The position numbers and the translations under genes were made by a program. From contig CP065366.1 of the NCBI GenBank assembly GCA_023206055.1, forward strand, positions 1,984,001 through 2,048,000: 64,000 bases of DNA, given 5' to 3'. Below, piece by piece: positions 15,524-24,614 of the stretch. The stretch comes from Vibrio cyclitrophicus. GTDB taxonomy: Bacteria > Pseudomonadota > Gammaproteobacteria > Enterobacterales > Vibrionaceae. The notes beneath the pieces were generated by a model. The model had not been told where the DNA came from and made no database searches. It was given only the letters and a program-made list of their open reading frames with translations. How positions within the stretch are numbered: position 1 is the first letter of the stretch; every line of letters begins with the position of its first letter.

Positions 15524-16178
15524 TGCATTCGCGATCACCGAGGTAATCGTTAAGGCCAACTTTTCTTAGTTCACATGCAGGGCAATCACCACAACCGTCA
15601 CCGATGATACCGTTGTAGCAAGTCAGGGTTTTATTGCGAACAAGCTCAAGTGCTGAGTACTGGTCTGCTAACGCCCATGTCTCAGCCTTGTTTAGCCACA
15701 TTAGTGGTGTTTTGATATCAAGATTCTTGTCCATGCCCTGTACAAGCGCAGAATTCATCGCTTTTACAAAATCATTGCGACAATCAGGATAGCCAGAGAA
15801 ATCTGTTTCACACACACCTGTAATCACGGTTTCAGCGCCGATTTGGTACGCGTAAATACCTGCCAGCGTTAAGAAAAGAATATTACGACCAGGAACGAAT
15901 GAGTTCGGCAAACCATTCTCTTGTAGCTCATGAGATACAGGAATATCGTCACGAGTCAGAGAGCTAATAGCCAGTTCATTCAACAGAGTCACATCCATCA
16001 CTTTGTGCGCTTTCACACCAAGTTCTTTCGACAATGACTCAGCAACTTCAATCTCGAGTCTATGGCGCTGACCATAATCAAATGTAATCGCATGAACTTC
16101 ATCATACTCTTTTAATGCTTGAACAAGACATGTTGTTGAGTCTTGACCACCACTGAATACTACCACTGCTTTTTTCAT
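15483..16178 (-). CDS. queC: 7-cyano-7-deazaguanine synthase QueC
   Basis: QueC converts 7-carboxy-7-deazaguanine to preQ0 with ATP and ammonia, in queuosine tRNA-modification synthesis. The 231-residue product starts MKKAVVVFSGGQDSTTCLV, containing the PP-loop SGGQDST. A zinc site is formed by the C-terminal cysteine cluster CYNGIIGDGCGDCPAC (about 187-202). The gene lies 58 bp downstream of queE on the same strand, and the two probably form an operon. Its 3' end overlaps the convergent diguanylate cyclase gene by 41 bp, an arrangement in which both ends are coding and antisense to each other. Confidence 0.96.
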   Translation of the reverse strand: MKKAVVVFSGGQDSTTCLVQALKEYDEVHAITFDYGQRHRLEIEVAESLSKELGVKAHKVMDVTLLNELAISSLTRDDIPVSHELQENGLPNSFVPGRNILFLTLAGIYAYQIGAETVITGVCETDFSGYPDCRNDFVKAMNSALVQGMDKNLDIKTPLMWLNKAETWALADQYSALELVRNKTLTCYNGIIGDGCGDCPACELRKVGLNDYLGDRECIMAELVRKQTENK

Positions 16179-16236
16179 CTTAAATCCTTACGAGAACCTT
16201 CTACTAGCGACTTATCTTGCCCAGCAAAAATACAAC

Positions 16237-16905
16237 CTATGCGATGCTCAAATATTTGTGAGTTTGTATTGATAAGCGCCAATTGCGCTCAATGCAGGTA
16301 TCAATACAAAGCTGAGTAGCTCGGTCTTTTTGGCTGATTGGTTGCAGAGCGATAACAGTGTCGCTAGCAACCGCAGCTCGCTCCAATAAACCGTCAAGTT
16401 GTTCGATGTCTTTGCTTGTGCCTACTGGATGCTTAATTTCGTTAGCACGTTGTAAAGCACTATCTAAAATTTCCAGTTTCGCTTTCATCGCCACCTTCGG
16501 TGACACCGTAACCCAAGTGTCCGATGTGGCTTTAACTTCTGATGTTCCGCTAGTCTCAATCTGACAGCGACAACCGTGCTGCTCAAATGCTTCAGTAAGA
16601 GGAACAAGATCATAAATGCACGGCTCACCACCGGTAATCACAATGTGCTTAGCCGTGTAACCTTGCTTGATGTATTCATTCACGATTCCTTGAGCATCAA
16701 TTGCTGACCAAGTTGGTGAATCTTCTGTCTTAACCATAATATCGCCAAGGCTGGTTTCATCTTCTGGCAACGCTTCCCAGGTCTGTTTGGTATCGCACCA
16801 AGAACAGCCCACTGGGCAAATTTGTAGACGAACAAAAACAGCGGGAACGCCAGTAAACACGCCCTCACCCTGAATGGTTTCAAACATTTCATTAATCTTG
16901 TACAA
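16237..16905 (-). CDS. queE: 7-carboxy-7-deazaguanine synthase QueE
   Basis: QueE is a radical-SAM enzyme that contracts 6-carboxytetrahydropterin to 7-carboxy-7-deazaguanine. The 222-residue protein has the CX3CX2C iron-sulphur motif (CPVGCSWC, about 31-38), followed by DTKQTWEALP. The GGEPCIYD block (about 91-98) contributes to substrate and SAM binding. It is the first gene of the queE-queC pair. The upstream gap (16906-17090) shows no clear preQ1 riboswitch, so regulation is not evident. The start MYKINEMFETIQGEGVFTGVP is the standard family N-terminus. Confidence 0.95.
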   Translation of the reverse strand: MYKINEMFETIQGEGVFTGVPAVFVRLQICPVGCSWCDTKQTWEALPEDETSLGDIMVKTEDSPTWSAIDAQGIVNEYIKQGYTAKHIVITGGEPCIYDLVPLTEAFEQHGCRCQIETSGTSEVKATSDTWVTVSPKVAMKAKLEILDSALQRANEIKHPVGTSKDIEQLDGLLERAAVASDTVIALQPISQKDRATQLCIDTCIERNWRLSIQTHKYLSIA

Positions 16906-17090
16906 CTTTCCCTCAGCTCAATCATTTGATGAAATTAATCAACCGCAGACCTTAAAGCACTTCCCTCTTTTGGTCAAACAAATGAGTACTGATAAATGAG
17001 TTGATCAAAGCCCTAGCCTGAACTTTCAAGTTCCCTTATCCTTTCGTCCATTAGATTTTGTTAGCTTTTAATTTTTTAGTAAGGAACAAC

Positions 17091-17900
17091 ATGTACAAAC
17101 TGATTGCTCTTGATATGGATGGCACACTACTCAACAGTGAAAAAGTGATTTCTCAAGAGAACAAAGACGCGATCGCTAAAGCACGAGCTTCAGGCGTGAA
17201 AGTGGTTCTCGCTTCTGGTCGCCCTTTAGAAGGCATGCAAAGCAAATTAGATGAGCTTTCAATTAACGGTGAAGATGACTTTGTACTCTTCTACAACGGC
17301 TCTATGGTTCAGAACGTTTCTACAAAAGAGATCATTCACAGTGAGATCAGCAACGGTAAGTCTGCAAAAGAGATCACAGCACTAGCTGAACAGCTTGGTG
17401 GTTATGTTCATGCATTCAGCAAGGTTCACGGCTTAATCACACCTGAAAACAATGAGTTCACCGCTATTGAAGCACGTATTAACGGCTTAGAGATTACCGA
17501 GTTCGATTTTTCTCAACTAGAAGATGACCACGAAATCATCAAGACCATGATTGTCGCTGAACCAAGCAAGCTGACTGAAATCATCGGCAAGCTGCCACAA
17601 GAGCTTAAGACTCAGTTTACTATCGTACAAAGTGCACCATTCTTCTTAGAGTTCCTAAACCCAAAATCAAACAAGGGTGTCGGTATTGAAGCGATAGCGA
17701 AACACTTAGGCATTAAATCGGAAGAAGTAATCTGCATGGGTGATGCTGAAAACGATCACCATATGCTTGAATACGCAGGCCTTGGCATTGCAATGGACAA
17801 CGCAATGGAAGAAACCAAGAAACTGGCGGATCACATCACAGCAAGCAACGACGACCATGGTGTAGCGGTCGCGATTGAGAAGTTTATCTTCAACTCGTAA
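17091..17900 (+). CDS. Cof-type HAD-IIB sugar phosphatase (YidA-like)
   Basis: This is a 269-residue haloacid-dehalogenase phosphatase of the Cof/YidA type, acting on small phosphorylated sugars. The nucleophile motif DMDGTLL is near the N-terminus. Motif II is VLASGRP, and the C-terminal motif III/IV is CMGDAENDHHMLEYAGLGIAM. The ATG at 17091 follows AAGGA and gives the family start MYKLIALDMDG; an upstream TTG at 17058 would add 11 residues with no support. Substrate cannot be fixed by sequence; YidA itself dephosphorylates several sugar phosphates. Confidence 0.92.
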   Translation: MYKLIALDMDGTLLNSEKVISQENKDAIAKARASGVKVVLASGRPLEGMQSKLDELSINGEDDFVLFYNGSMVQNVSTKEIIHSEISNGKSAKEITALAEQLGGYVHAFSKVHGLITPENNEFTAIEARINGLEITEFDFSQLEDDHEIIKTMIVAEPSKLTEIIGKLPQELKTQFTIVQSAPFFLEFLNPKSNKGVGIEAIAKHLGIKSEEVICMGDAENDHHMLEYAGLGIAMDNAMEETKKLADHITASNDDHGVAVAIEKFIFNS

Positions 17901-17955
17901 GCACTAGATAGAGCCCTCTACTTTATCTAACTCACCTAAAATACATTGATATAAA

Positions 17956-17987
17956 GAAGGCTGTACATTGCACAGCCTTCTTTTTTA
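17956..17987 (+). terminator. Rho-independent terminator after the HAD phosphatase gene
   Basis: A 9-bp stem (GAAGGCTGT / ACAGCCTTC) with a 7-base loop is followed by TTTTTT. Confidence 0.92.
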
Positions 17988-18005
17988 TATGAGTCGTTCT
18001 ACTTA

Positions 18006-19418
18006 TTATTTTCTAGCCCAAGGCAGACGAAATGCCACCACACTAAACAGAATCAAGATTGGGAAACGTAAGGTCTCAACAATAAATGAAGCGATGCCAC
18101 TGAATGAGACAAAACTTCCTGCCCAGCTAATCAGCAGATTCCCCGCTAACAACATCGCCATCACTCCAAATACAATCTTGAATGAGAACTGACCGACCAA
18201 AGGTTTCGAGTCTGTTAACGTCACTAGGCATGCAATCGTCATCAAAATAGCCACCCAGAATGAGAATGTCGGCAGTGGCCATATCACCGTGAGAACGATG
18301 GAAAGTAAGCACAATGCCCACCAGACACCTTTAGAACTCAGTAAAGCACTAATATCAACATCCGGTTTCGCATCTAATCTCACGATGTGCCAAGTCGTTA
18401 ACGCGCCCAATACGCCTCCCATTACCACATCACTAAAGAACGCACTGCCTGAGTAAGACTTAAATAGCATGATCCACAGTAGGCCAGCGAGCACTATCAA
18501 AATCGATTTTTGGTCCAATAGGCGCTTTATTTTCCAAAAGACTAACAACGTTAAACTCACCCACAAGGCAGCCAGCAGACTTGGAAAGCTATACCCACTG
18601 CTCATCACCAGTTTCAATGTTGGCAAGTAAGCGTGTGGACGCGGAAAACCAAAACCTTGATGTGCGATCAAAGTAAGCAGTGTCACCGAGATCAAAGTGA
18701 AGCCAAACTTCAACGCGAAGTTACGGCCAAAGTACCAAGCAATTAGTGGCAATATCACAATGAAAACCCATGGCTTCGCTAACAAGTCTGTCAAAAGCAC
18801 AGTATTCGCAAACACGCTTGGCATCTTATCGAACGTGTTTTGAAGTGACACAATCCAATTTAATTCAACTTGGTGGACTTTGGGTGCCGCGCCCACCAGC
18901 TCAGTCACATACGTCACCGGTTGGTCCGTCGCGGATAAAAACAGTTCGTTAATCTCAGACCACTGTTCTGGATAGCGGTACTGATGATCTTGCAATTCAG
19001 TAGGAGGAAGTAACATCGCTCGGCTGACTTCCACGCCGTAATGAGGCGCAAACCAAATCGGCAGCTCAAAGCCACCCAACTCATTTCGAGCTTTGTAGCT
19101 GATCACTTCAGAATCGGAGATACAATCAAACACGACGGCACTATCGGTATAACCCAGCACATCACCGACCGTTACCGACAAACCCGCCTCTTCCCATGTT
19201 TCACGTTGCGCCGCGACTGCTGGCGGCTCACCTGAAACAACAGTACCACCCGGCAGAGATAAATGACCGGTGATCAATTCATCAACCAAAACGATTTGGT
19301 TATCAGCACGTACTACACACAAAGCGCCCGCAATATGATCGGGCAAAGTGTTGTTTGCCCACGCGGAAATAGTACTCAAAAAAGACAGTATGAAAACTAA
19401 TAAATATCGAATAACCAA
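18006..19418 (-). CDS. NUDIX hydrolase fused to a degenerate PAP2-like membrane domain
   Basis: This 470-residue two-domain protein starts with a signal sequence (about 1-22). A NUDIX domain (about 25-165) has a perfect Nudix box, GX5EX7REUXEEXGU, at residues 58-80 (GGTVVSGE then RETWEEAGL). The NUDIX part would therefore lie outside the cytoplasm. The C-terminal 260 residues are a polytopic membrane domain shaped like PAP2 phosphatases, but the catalytic motifs are altered. KX6RP has His for Lys (RP at 260-261), FPSGH reads FPSLL (278-282), and SRX5HX3D has SG with Asp for His (323-334). The NUDIX half looks active, while the membrane half is probably not a working phosphatase. The gene is alone, facing the HAD gene terminator. 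Confidence 0.85.
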   Translation of the reverse strand: MVIRYLLVFILSFLSTISAWANNTLPDHIAGALCVVRADNQIVLVDELITGHLSLPGGTVVSGEPPAVAAQRETWEEAGLSVTVGDVLGYTDSAVVFDCISDSEVISYKARNELGGFELPIWFAPHYGVEVSRAMLLPPTELQDHQYRYPEQWSEINELFLSATDQPVTYVTELVGAAPKVHQVELNWIVSLQNTFDKMPSVFANTVLLTDLLAKPWVFIVILPLIAWYFGRNFALKFGFTLISVTLLTLIAHQGFGFPRPHAYLPTLKLVMSSGYSFPSLLAALWVSLTLLVFWKIKRLLDQKSILIVLAGLLWIMLFKSYSGSAFFSDVVMGGVLGALTTWHIVRLDAKPDVDISALLSSKGVWWALCLLSIVLTVIWPLPTFSFWVAILMTIACLVTLTDSKPLVGQFSFKIVFGVMAMLLAGNLLISWAGSFVSFSGIASFIVETLRFPILILFSVVAFRLPWARK

Positions 19419-19502
19419 CGAGTTTACCTAAAAATAATAGAAGAAATTTAAGACTGCTAATGCATAGAGCCTATTGTAATCAAAGCGGCACAAAATCGCT
19501 GT

Positions 19503-19982
19503 CTACGTTTTGTGCAAAGCCTTCCTCATCCATTGAATGTGAGGTGTGAACCCCATTTTTTGATAGAAGTCCTTGGCAGGTGAATTAAAGTCCCAAACTT
19601 CTACAAAGACTTGTTCAACCCCATAATCATCAAAAGTACTTTCAACTTTGCTAAACAACTTTTCAGCAATCGATTCTTTTCGATAATCAGGTAAAACAAA
19701 CAGTTCATCGACACTCCCCATCGGCACTGGTTTACTCACTGTTGAGATAAGCTCACAAAAATGCCCAGAGATAAAGCCAACAATGAGCTCACCTTTTAAT
19801 GCCACGTAGACTACGCATTCAGGATCATCCAAGTAACGTGCAATGCTTTTTTCCTGCTCAATCTCTTCTGCCGTTTTAAAGTGCTCTGGGCTAGCGAGGT
19901 GATGGTGATGGTGGAGATCGAACATTAACTCGTTAAGTTGTTCCAAATCCGTGTGCTTTGCGGCCCTTAAGGTGACATTCAT
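19503..19982 (-). CDS. GNAT-family N-acetyltransferase
   Basis: This 159-residue acetyltransferase transfers the acetyl group of acetyl-CoA to an unknown amine. The fold is visible as an N-terminal MNVTLRAAKHTDLEQLNEL, a central VVYVALKGELIVGFISGH strand pair, the CoA-binding region VDELFVLPDYRKESIAEKLF (about 95-114) and a terminal DFYQKMGFTPH. I choose the ATG at 19982, because GAGAAG lies upstream; a TTG six codons earlier is less likely. A run of four histidines (HHHHH-like, about residues 28-32) is a local oddity. Substrate is unknown. Confidence 0.88.
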   Translation of the reverse strand: MNVTLRAAKHTDLEQLNELMFDLHHHHHLASPEHFKTAEEIEQEKSIARYLDDPECVVYVALKGELIVGFISGHFCELISTVSKPVPMGSVDELFVLPDYRKESIAEKLFSKVESTFDDYGVEQVFVEVWDFNSPAKDFYQKMGFTPHIQWMRKALHKT

Positions 19983-20097
19983 GACTATTGTGCTTCTCAA
20001 ACCAAATTAATATTTAAACTGAGTCTAGTTTACTTGCCGCGAGTATCTATACAAGTTATTGAATTAATTCATTGTTTGAAGTGCGTATTTTAGATAC

Positions 20098-20123
20098 AAA
20101 AACGGCCACATTGCGTGGCCATT
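20098..20123 (-). terminator. Terminator downstream of the glycine-zipper lipoprotein gene
   Basis: A 6-bp stem (GGCCAC / GTGGCC) with a 5-base loop is followed on the minus strand by GTTTTTG. Confidence 0.7.
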
Positions 20124-20173
20124 CTGTTTGAATAATTTAGAATTAAACGAATATCGAGGCTGTAGCTCTCGCT

Positions 20174-20575
20174 TTATGCGCCGTTATCTTCTTTCTCTTC
20201 TTTGAGTTCAGCAAGCTGTTGTTCTAGTTCGATAAGTTTAATTTCAGCCTCAACTTCAGCAACTCGCTTTTCTGCATCGGTACGATTATCTTGCGCTAGA
20301 CCATCGGCAGTAACTTGGGTTCGTTGTGCATTTCTTGCATCATCCGTATCTTTCATCGAACCAGCCACACCACCAGTCACACCACCTAATGCAGCGCCCT
20401 TCACGGCTAAACTCGCATCTCCAGTTAGAGCACCGGCTGTTGCTCCTAATAAAGCACCGCCTATTGCACCACGATTACGCGCTGCGTTTTCATTTTCGTT
20501 GTCCGTTGCAGGAGATGCACAACCAGAAAGAGTCACAATCAGTGTCGCTAAAAGAAAAGGTTTAGTGAATTTCAT
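20174..20575 (-). CDS. Small glycine-zipper lipoprotein
   Basis: This 133-residue lipoprotein has the lipobox LSGC (cysteine at about 19) after a short hydrophobic signal. A glycine-zipper segment follows (AIGGALLGATAGALTGD and AALGGVTGGVAGS, about 37-73), of the kind that inserts into or spans membranes. The C-terminal third is a charged coiled coil (KRVAEVEAEIKLIELEQQLAELK). It resembles the YMGG/Gly-zipper family of small outer-membrane lipoproteins. The function is unknown. It is monocistronic with its own terminator. Confidence 0.85.
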   Translation of the reverse strand: MKFTKPFLLATLIVTLSGCASPATDNENENAARNRGAIGGALLGATAGALTGDASLAVKGAALGGVTGGVAGSMKDTDDARNAQRTQVTADGLAQDNRTDAEKRVAEVEAEIKLIELEQQLAELKEEKEDNGA

Positions 20576-20745
20576 AGGAGTCTCGCTTAGTTCTTCGTTT
20601 GGAGTAGAACCATCTTAAGCAGAACCGTTAATGAGATAAATAAAGCCACGTTTAAACGATACATCATTTTCAGCTATGTATCATTCAGCCAGCACATGAC
20701 TGATTGATGATATATATGTCTTTGCGCTCGCTTTATCCTCATAAA

Positions 20746-20774
20746 CAAAAAAAGACGACCAATAAGGTCGCCTC
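20746..20774 (-). terminator. Terminator downstream of the exported protein gene
   Basis: On the minus strand the stem GCGACC / GGTCGT (one G-U pair) with a TTATT loop is followed by a run of seven T. Confidence 0.75.
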
Positions 20775-20816
20775 AATCATTCTTGCTCGATAATTCTTAT
20801 CTTTCAGATGTCGCTC

Positions 20817-21263
20817 TTAGCCTTTGGACCAAAAGTTTTGCATATTTTCTGCGCTAGGTGGTGGCCTAACACCGCAATCTCGATAATGATTTTTATCGCC
20901 GATCCCCAGTATCTTGCCATTTTCGTCATCAATCATAGCGGCAACTTTAACACCGTCTCCCACGTGACGAGTTAACACGACAATTTCTCCGGCTCTTTCA
21001 GATCTTACCGCGCCTAAGATTTGATATTCGTAGCGGCCTTTCCTTGAATTAACGATCATCGTCGAGTTAATAGGGTCGGCTTCATATCCCACACCGATAT
21101 CAAAAACCGCTTGATAAAGATCGACGCCAGTCTTGGATACACATTTAAATACCTTAGGATGACTCAAAGGCTCTAACAACGCTCTACTCGCTTCATCCTT
21201 TGAAATACTGGCACTAGCCGCACCACTAACCAGTAAAGCAATCAACAAAAAGTAAGCTCGCAT
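20817..21263 (-). CDS. Exported protein of unknown function
   Basis: I do not recognise the family. The 148-residue product has a clear signal peptide (MRAYFLLIALLVSGAASA, about 1-18). The mature part has two cysteines (FKCVSKTG and YRDCGVRPPP) that could form a disulphide. It is predicted periplasmic and mostly beta-structured, with no lipobox or membrane segment. It stands alone with its own terminator downstream and a gap before prpE. Its position beside the propionate operon gives no functional hint. Confidence 0.75.
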   Translation of the reverse strand: MRAYFLLIALLVSGAASASISKDEASRALLEPLSHPKVFKCVSKTGVDLYQAVFDIGVGYEADPINSTMIVNSRKGRYEYQILGAVRSERAGEIVVLTRHVGDGVKVAAMIDDENGKILGIGDKNHYRDCGVRPPPSAENMQNFWSKG

Positions 21264-21410
21264 AAAAAGACCTCAATATGTGGGATTCATAATGAGGTCA
21301 TAGTAAACGCAATGGATAAGCGGATGAATAAAGTAGAGTTTAGGTAAATCATCACGCTGGGTTATGTATTAATAAACAAGCCGAAGGTGATATTGCTAAA
21401 ACTGCTACGT

Positions 21411-23315
21411 CTATTTACCGAGCTTTTCTGCAATTTCCGTTAAGCTGGTAGGATCGTCAATCGTCGAAGGCACCACATATTGCTCACCTTCTGCAATTTG
21501 TCGGATAGTTCTACGTAAGATCTTACCTGAGCGTGTCTTAGGTAATCTCTCAACCACCAAAGCTTGCTTAAAACATGCAACCGCACCAATCTCGTTACGA
21601 ACCTTACCCACTAGCTCTGCTTGCAGTTCAATACCATCGACTTTCACGCCATCTTTTAGCACAACTAAACCGAGTGGCAGTTGTCCCTTTAAATCATCGT
21701 GAATACCAACAACGGCACATTCAGCAATCGCAGGGTGACCGCCAACGATCTCTTCCATTTCTCCTGTCGACAGACGATGGCCCGCTACGTTTATCACATC
21801 ATCAATACGACCCATGATAAATAGATAACCATCATCATCGAGATAGCCTCCGTCACCAGAAACATAATAGCCAGGGAACTGACTCAAATAGCCGGATTCA
21901 AACCGATCATGATTTCGCCATACCGTGGGTAAACAACCAGGTGGTAATGGTCGTTTGAGTGCCACAAAACCTTGTTGATTCGTTTGTGCGATTTCACCTA
22001 GCTCATTGAGGATCGCTACTTGGTAACCCGGAACAGGTTTAGTGGAAGAACCCGCTTTCACAGGCAAAGACTCCAGCCCTGTAGGATTTGCAGAGATAGC
22101 CCAACCCGTTTCTGTTTGCCACCAATGGTCGATCACTGGTTTGCTCGTGTGAGATTCAACCCAATCCAGAGTTGGCGGGTCTAAGCGCTCTCCCGCCATA
22201 AAAATCGACTTGAGCGATGATAAGTCATACTTGGTGAGCAACTCGCCTTCGGGATCTTCTTTCTTGATTGCTCTAAATGCGGTTGGCGCAGAAAACAACA
22301 CATCGACGTTGTACTCTTCGCACACACGCCAGAATGCGCCTGGATCTGGCGTTCTGACTGGCTTACCTTCAAACAAAATGGTCGTACAACCATGAATCAA
22401 TGGCGCATAAACAATATAGGAATGGCCAACCACCCAACCCACATCGGAAGCCGCCCAAAATACACCGTCTTGCGGCATATCATAGATAGTACTCATCGAG
22501 TATTTCATGGCAACCGCATGACCACCATTATCGCGGACAACACCTTTGGGTTTACCTGTCGTTCCCGAGGTATACAAAATATATAACGGGTCTGTCGCCA
22601 GAACGGGCACACACTCATGAGGCTCAGCGCCTGCAACGGCTTGTTGCCAATGCAAATCACGTTCGTTGTTTAGTTCTGAAAGGCATTGCTCTCTTTGGAA
22701 GACCACAACTTTTTCGGGCTTCCAACGGCTATCCATGATGGCTCGGTCAACCATCGGTTTATACGGTAGAACTTTGTTTATTTCGATACCACATGAGGCA
22801 GTAATCAAGACCTTGGGTTCAGCGTCTTCGATTCGAACGGCAAGCTCATGAGGAGCGAATCCGCCAAACACCACCGAATGCACCGCGCCTAATCGTGCAC
22901 AGGCTAGCATTGCCATTGCTGCTTCAGGAATCATTGGCATATAAATCACCACACGATCGCCTTTGGCAACACCTTGTGTTGCTAACATCCCCGCGACTTT
23001 AGCCACTTGGTTACGCAGTTGGTCGTAGGTGTACGAGGATTGAGTACCTGTAACGGGCGAGTCATAAATCAGCGCGACCTTATCACCACGGCCATGTTCA
23101 CAATGATAATCCAACGCTAACCAGCAGGTATTCATCACCCCATCAGGAAACCAGCGTTCAATGCCGTTATCGTCAGTTTGTAATATCGTTTTTGGTGACT
23201 CAAACCAATCAATGGCTTCTGATTGTGTTTCCCAGAACGAATTAGGATCTTCCCTCGCCCATTGATACTCGGTGATGTAATCTGTTTTTCTAGTCATTCG
23301 ATTCGTAGCAGACAT
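21411..23315 (-). CDS. prpE: Propionyl-CoA synthetase PrpE
   Basis: PrpE activates propionate to propionyl-CoA with ATP, the entry step of the methylcitrate cycle. The 634-residue acyl-adenylate-forming enzyme has the AMP-binding motif YTSGTTGKPKGVV and the C-terminal TRSGKILRR loop with the acyl-adenylation lysine. The start at 23315 (MSATNRMTRKTDY) has a strong GGAGG site; the longer open frame to 23381 is rejected because that site would fall inside it. It is the last gene of the cluster, 117 bp after prpF, and could have its own promoter in that gap. Acetyl- and propionyl-CoA synthetases are close; context decides for PrpE. Confidence 0.93.
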   Translation of the reverse strand: MSATNRMTRKTDYITEYQWAREDPNSFWETQSEAIDWFESPKTILQTDDNGIERWFPDGVMNTCWLALDYHCEHGRGDKVALIYDSPVTGTQSSYTYDQLRNQVAKVAGMLATQGVAKGDRVVIYMPMIPEAAMAMLACARLGAVHSVVFGGFAPHELAVRIEDAEPKVLITASCGIEINKVLPYKPMVDRAIMDSRWKPEKVVVFQREQCLSELNNERDLHWQQAVAGAEPHECVPVLATDPLYILYTSGTTGKPKGVVRDNGGHAVAMKYSMSTIYDMPQDGVFWAASDVGWVVGHSYIVYAPLIHGCTTILFEGKPVRTPDPGAFWRVCEEYNVDVLFSAPTAFRAIKKEDPEGELLTKYDLSSLKSIFMAGERLDPPTLDWVESHTSKPVIDHWWQTETGWAISANPTGLESLPVKAGSSTKPVPGYQVAILNELGEIAQTNQQGFVALKRPLPPGCLPTVWRNHDRFESGYLSQFPGYYVSGDGGYLDDDGYLFIMGRIDDVINVAGHRLSTGEMEEIVGGHPAIAECAVVGIHDDLKGQLPLGLVVLKDGVKVDGIELQAELVGKVRNEIGAVACFKQALVVERLPKTRSGKILRRTIRQIAEGEQYVVPSTIDDPTSLTEIAEKLGK

Positions 23316-23432
23316 AGTGCCTCCTCCATGATTTATCCATTTTTCCAAGCGCCTAGCTTGTGGCCGTTCACTTGGGTGCACTCTTTTCTCAGCGTTGTGT
23401 TCGTGAGCATCTAACCGTTCACGACAATAGCT

Positions 23433-24605
23433 TTACTTAGGAAAAGGCACACGGATGGCACCTTCCATGATCACTCGGGCACTACGACTCATAATCGCCC
23501 TCTCTATTTTCCACCCACTTTCGGTCTGCAGCGCTTTCGCACCTACCTTTGAGGTTCCTGACGGGTGTCCAAAGGTCACAAAATCACGACTTCCCTCACC
23601 GGCTGCCAAGTTCACTAAGGTGCCTGGTACACTTGCCGCTGAAGCAATCGCAACCGCAGCCGTACCCATCATGGCATGGTGCAATTGCCCCATAGACAAA
23701 GCACGCACCAGAAGGTCAGTATCTTCGGCAGCAACCGATTTTCCACTCGAAGCTTGATACGCTTGAGGCTTAGCAACAAACGCAACTTTAGGTGTATGTT
23801 GGCGTGATTCTGCTTGTTCTAAAGAATCGATAAGCCCCATCGCTACTGCACCATGTGCTCGAATGGATTCAAACAGAGCCAAGGCTTTGGTATCACTGTT
23901 AATATCCGATTGAAGCTCTGTGCCTTGATAGCCCACAGCTTCAGCATCAACAAAAATGGTGGGTATCCCAGCATTAATGTATGTCGCTTTGATGCAACCT
24001 AGGCCTGGAACATCTAAAAAATCGACAACATTCCCTGTCGGAAACATCGACCCGCGCGCATCGGCTGGATCTAGGAAATCAACTTGGATCTCAGCAGAGG
24101 GGAAAGTGACACCATCGAGCTCAAAGTCACCCAACTCTTGGACTTCTCCATCAGCGATAGGTACATGAACAATAATGGTTTTCTCAATGTTCACTTGCCA
24201 TACTCGCACCTCGATCACACCATTTTCTGGAATACGATTCGAATCGACTAAGCCACTATGAATAGCAAATGGGCCCACTGCAGCAGACAGATTGCCGCAG
24301 TTACCGCTCCAATCAACGAACGGCCTGTCTATTGCCACTTGGCCGAATAGGTAATCCACATCGTGATCGACTCTGTTGCTCTTCGAAACAATCACGATTT
24401 TACTGGTACTGGACGTTGCGCCACCCATACCATCGGTTTGTTTACCATAAGGATCTGGACTGCCAATGACTCTCAACAACAATGTATCTCTAGCTTCTCC
24501 AGCAACTTGCGCTGATTCAGGTAAATCACTTAGGTTGAAGAAAACGCCTTTGCTCGTCCCGCCTCGCATATAGGTCGCAGGCACTTTTATCTGTTTAGTG
24601 TTCAT
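23433..24605 (-). CDS. prpF: 2-methylaconitate cis-trans isomerase PrpF
   Basis: PrpF converts the trans-2-methylaconitate made by AcnD to the cis isomer. The 390-residue protein begins with MNTKQIKVPATYMRGGTSKG, the conserved family N-terminus. It also carries GNCGNLSAAVGPFAI and GTAAVAIASAASVPGT, typical of this diaminopimelate-epimerase fold. The ATG at 24605 is preferred over the GTG at 24608, because GGAG lies six bases before the ATG and overlaps the acnD stop codon. It is translationally linked to acnD (9-bp gap). Together the two replace the PrpD route. Confidence 0.94.
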   Translation of the reverse strand: MNTKQIKVPATYMRGGTSKGVFFNLSDLPESAQVAGEARDTLLLRVIGSPDPYGKQTDGMGGATSSTSKIVIVSKSNRVDHDVDYLFGQVAIDRPFVDWSGNCGNLSAAVGPFAIHSGLVDSNRIPENGVIEVRVWQVNIEKTIIVHVPIADGEVQELGDFELDGVTFPSAEIQVDFLDPADARGSMFPTGNVVDFLDVPGLGCIKATYINAGIPTIFVDAEAVGYQGTELQSDINSDTKALALFESIRAHGAVAMGLIDSLEQAESRQHTPKVAFVAKPQAYQASSGKSVAAEDTDLLVRALSMGQLHHAMMGTAAVAIASAASVPGTLVNLAAGEGSRDFVTFGHPSGTSKVGAKALQTESGWKIERAIMSRSARVIMEGAIRVPFPK

Positions 24606-24614
24606 CACAAGCTC

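Noticed and set aside
16906..17090. Searched for a preQ1 riboswitch upstream of queE
   Set aside because: No matching pseudoknot-like leader was visible on the minus strand.
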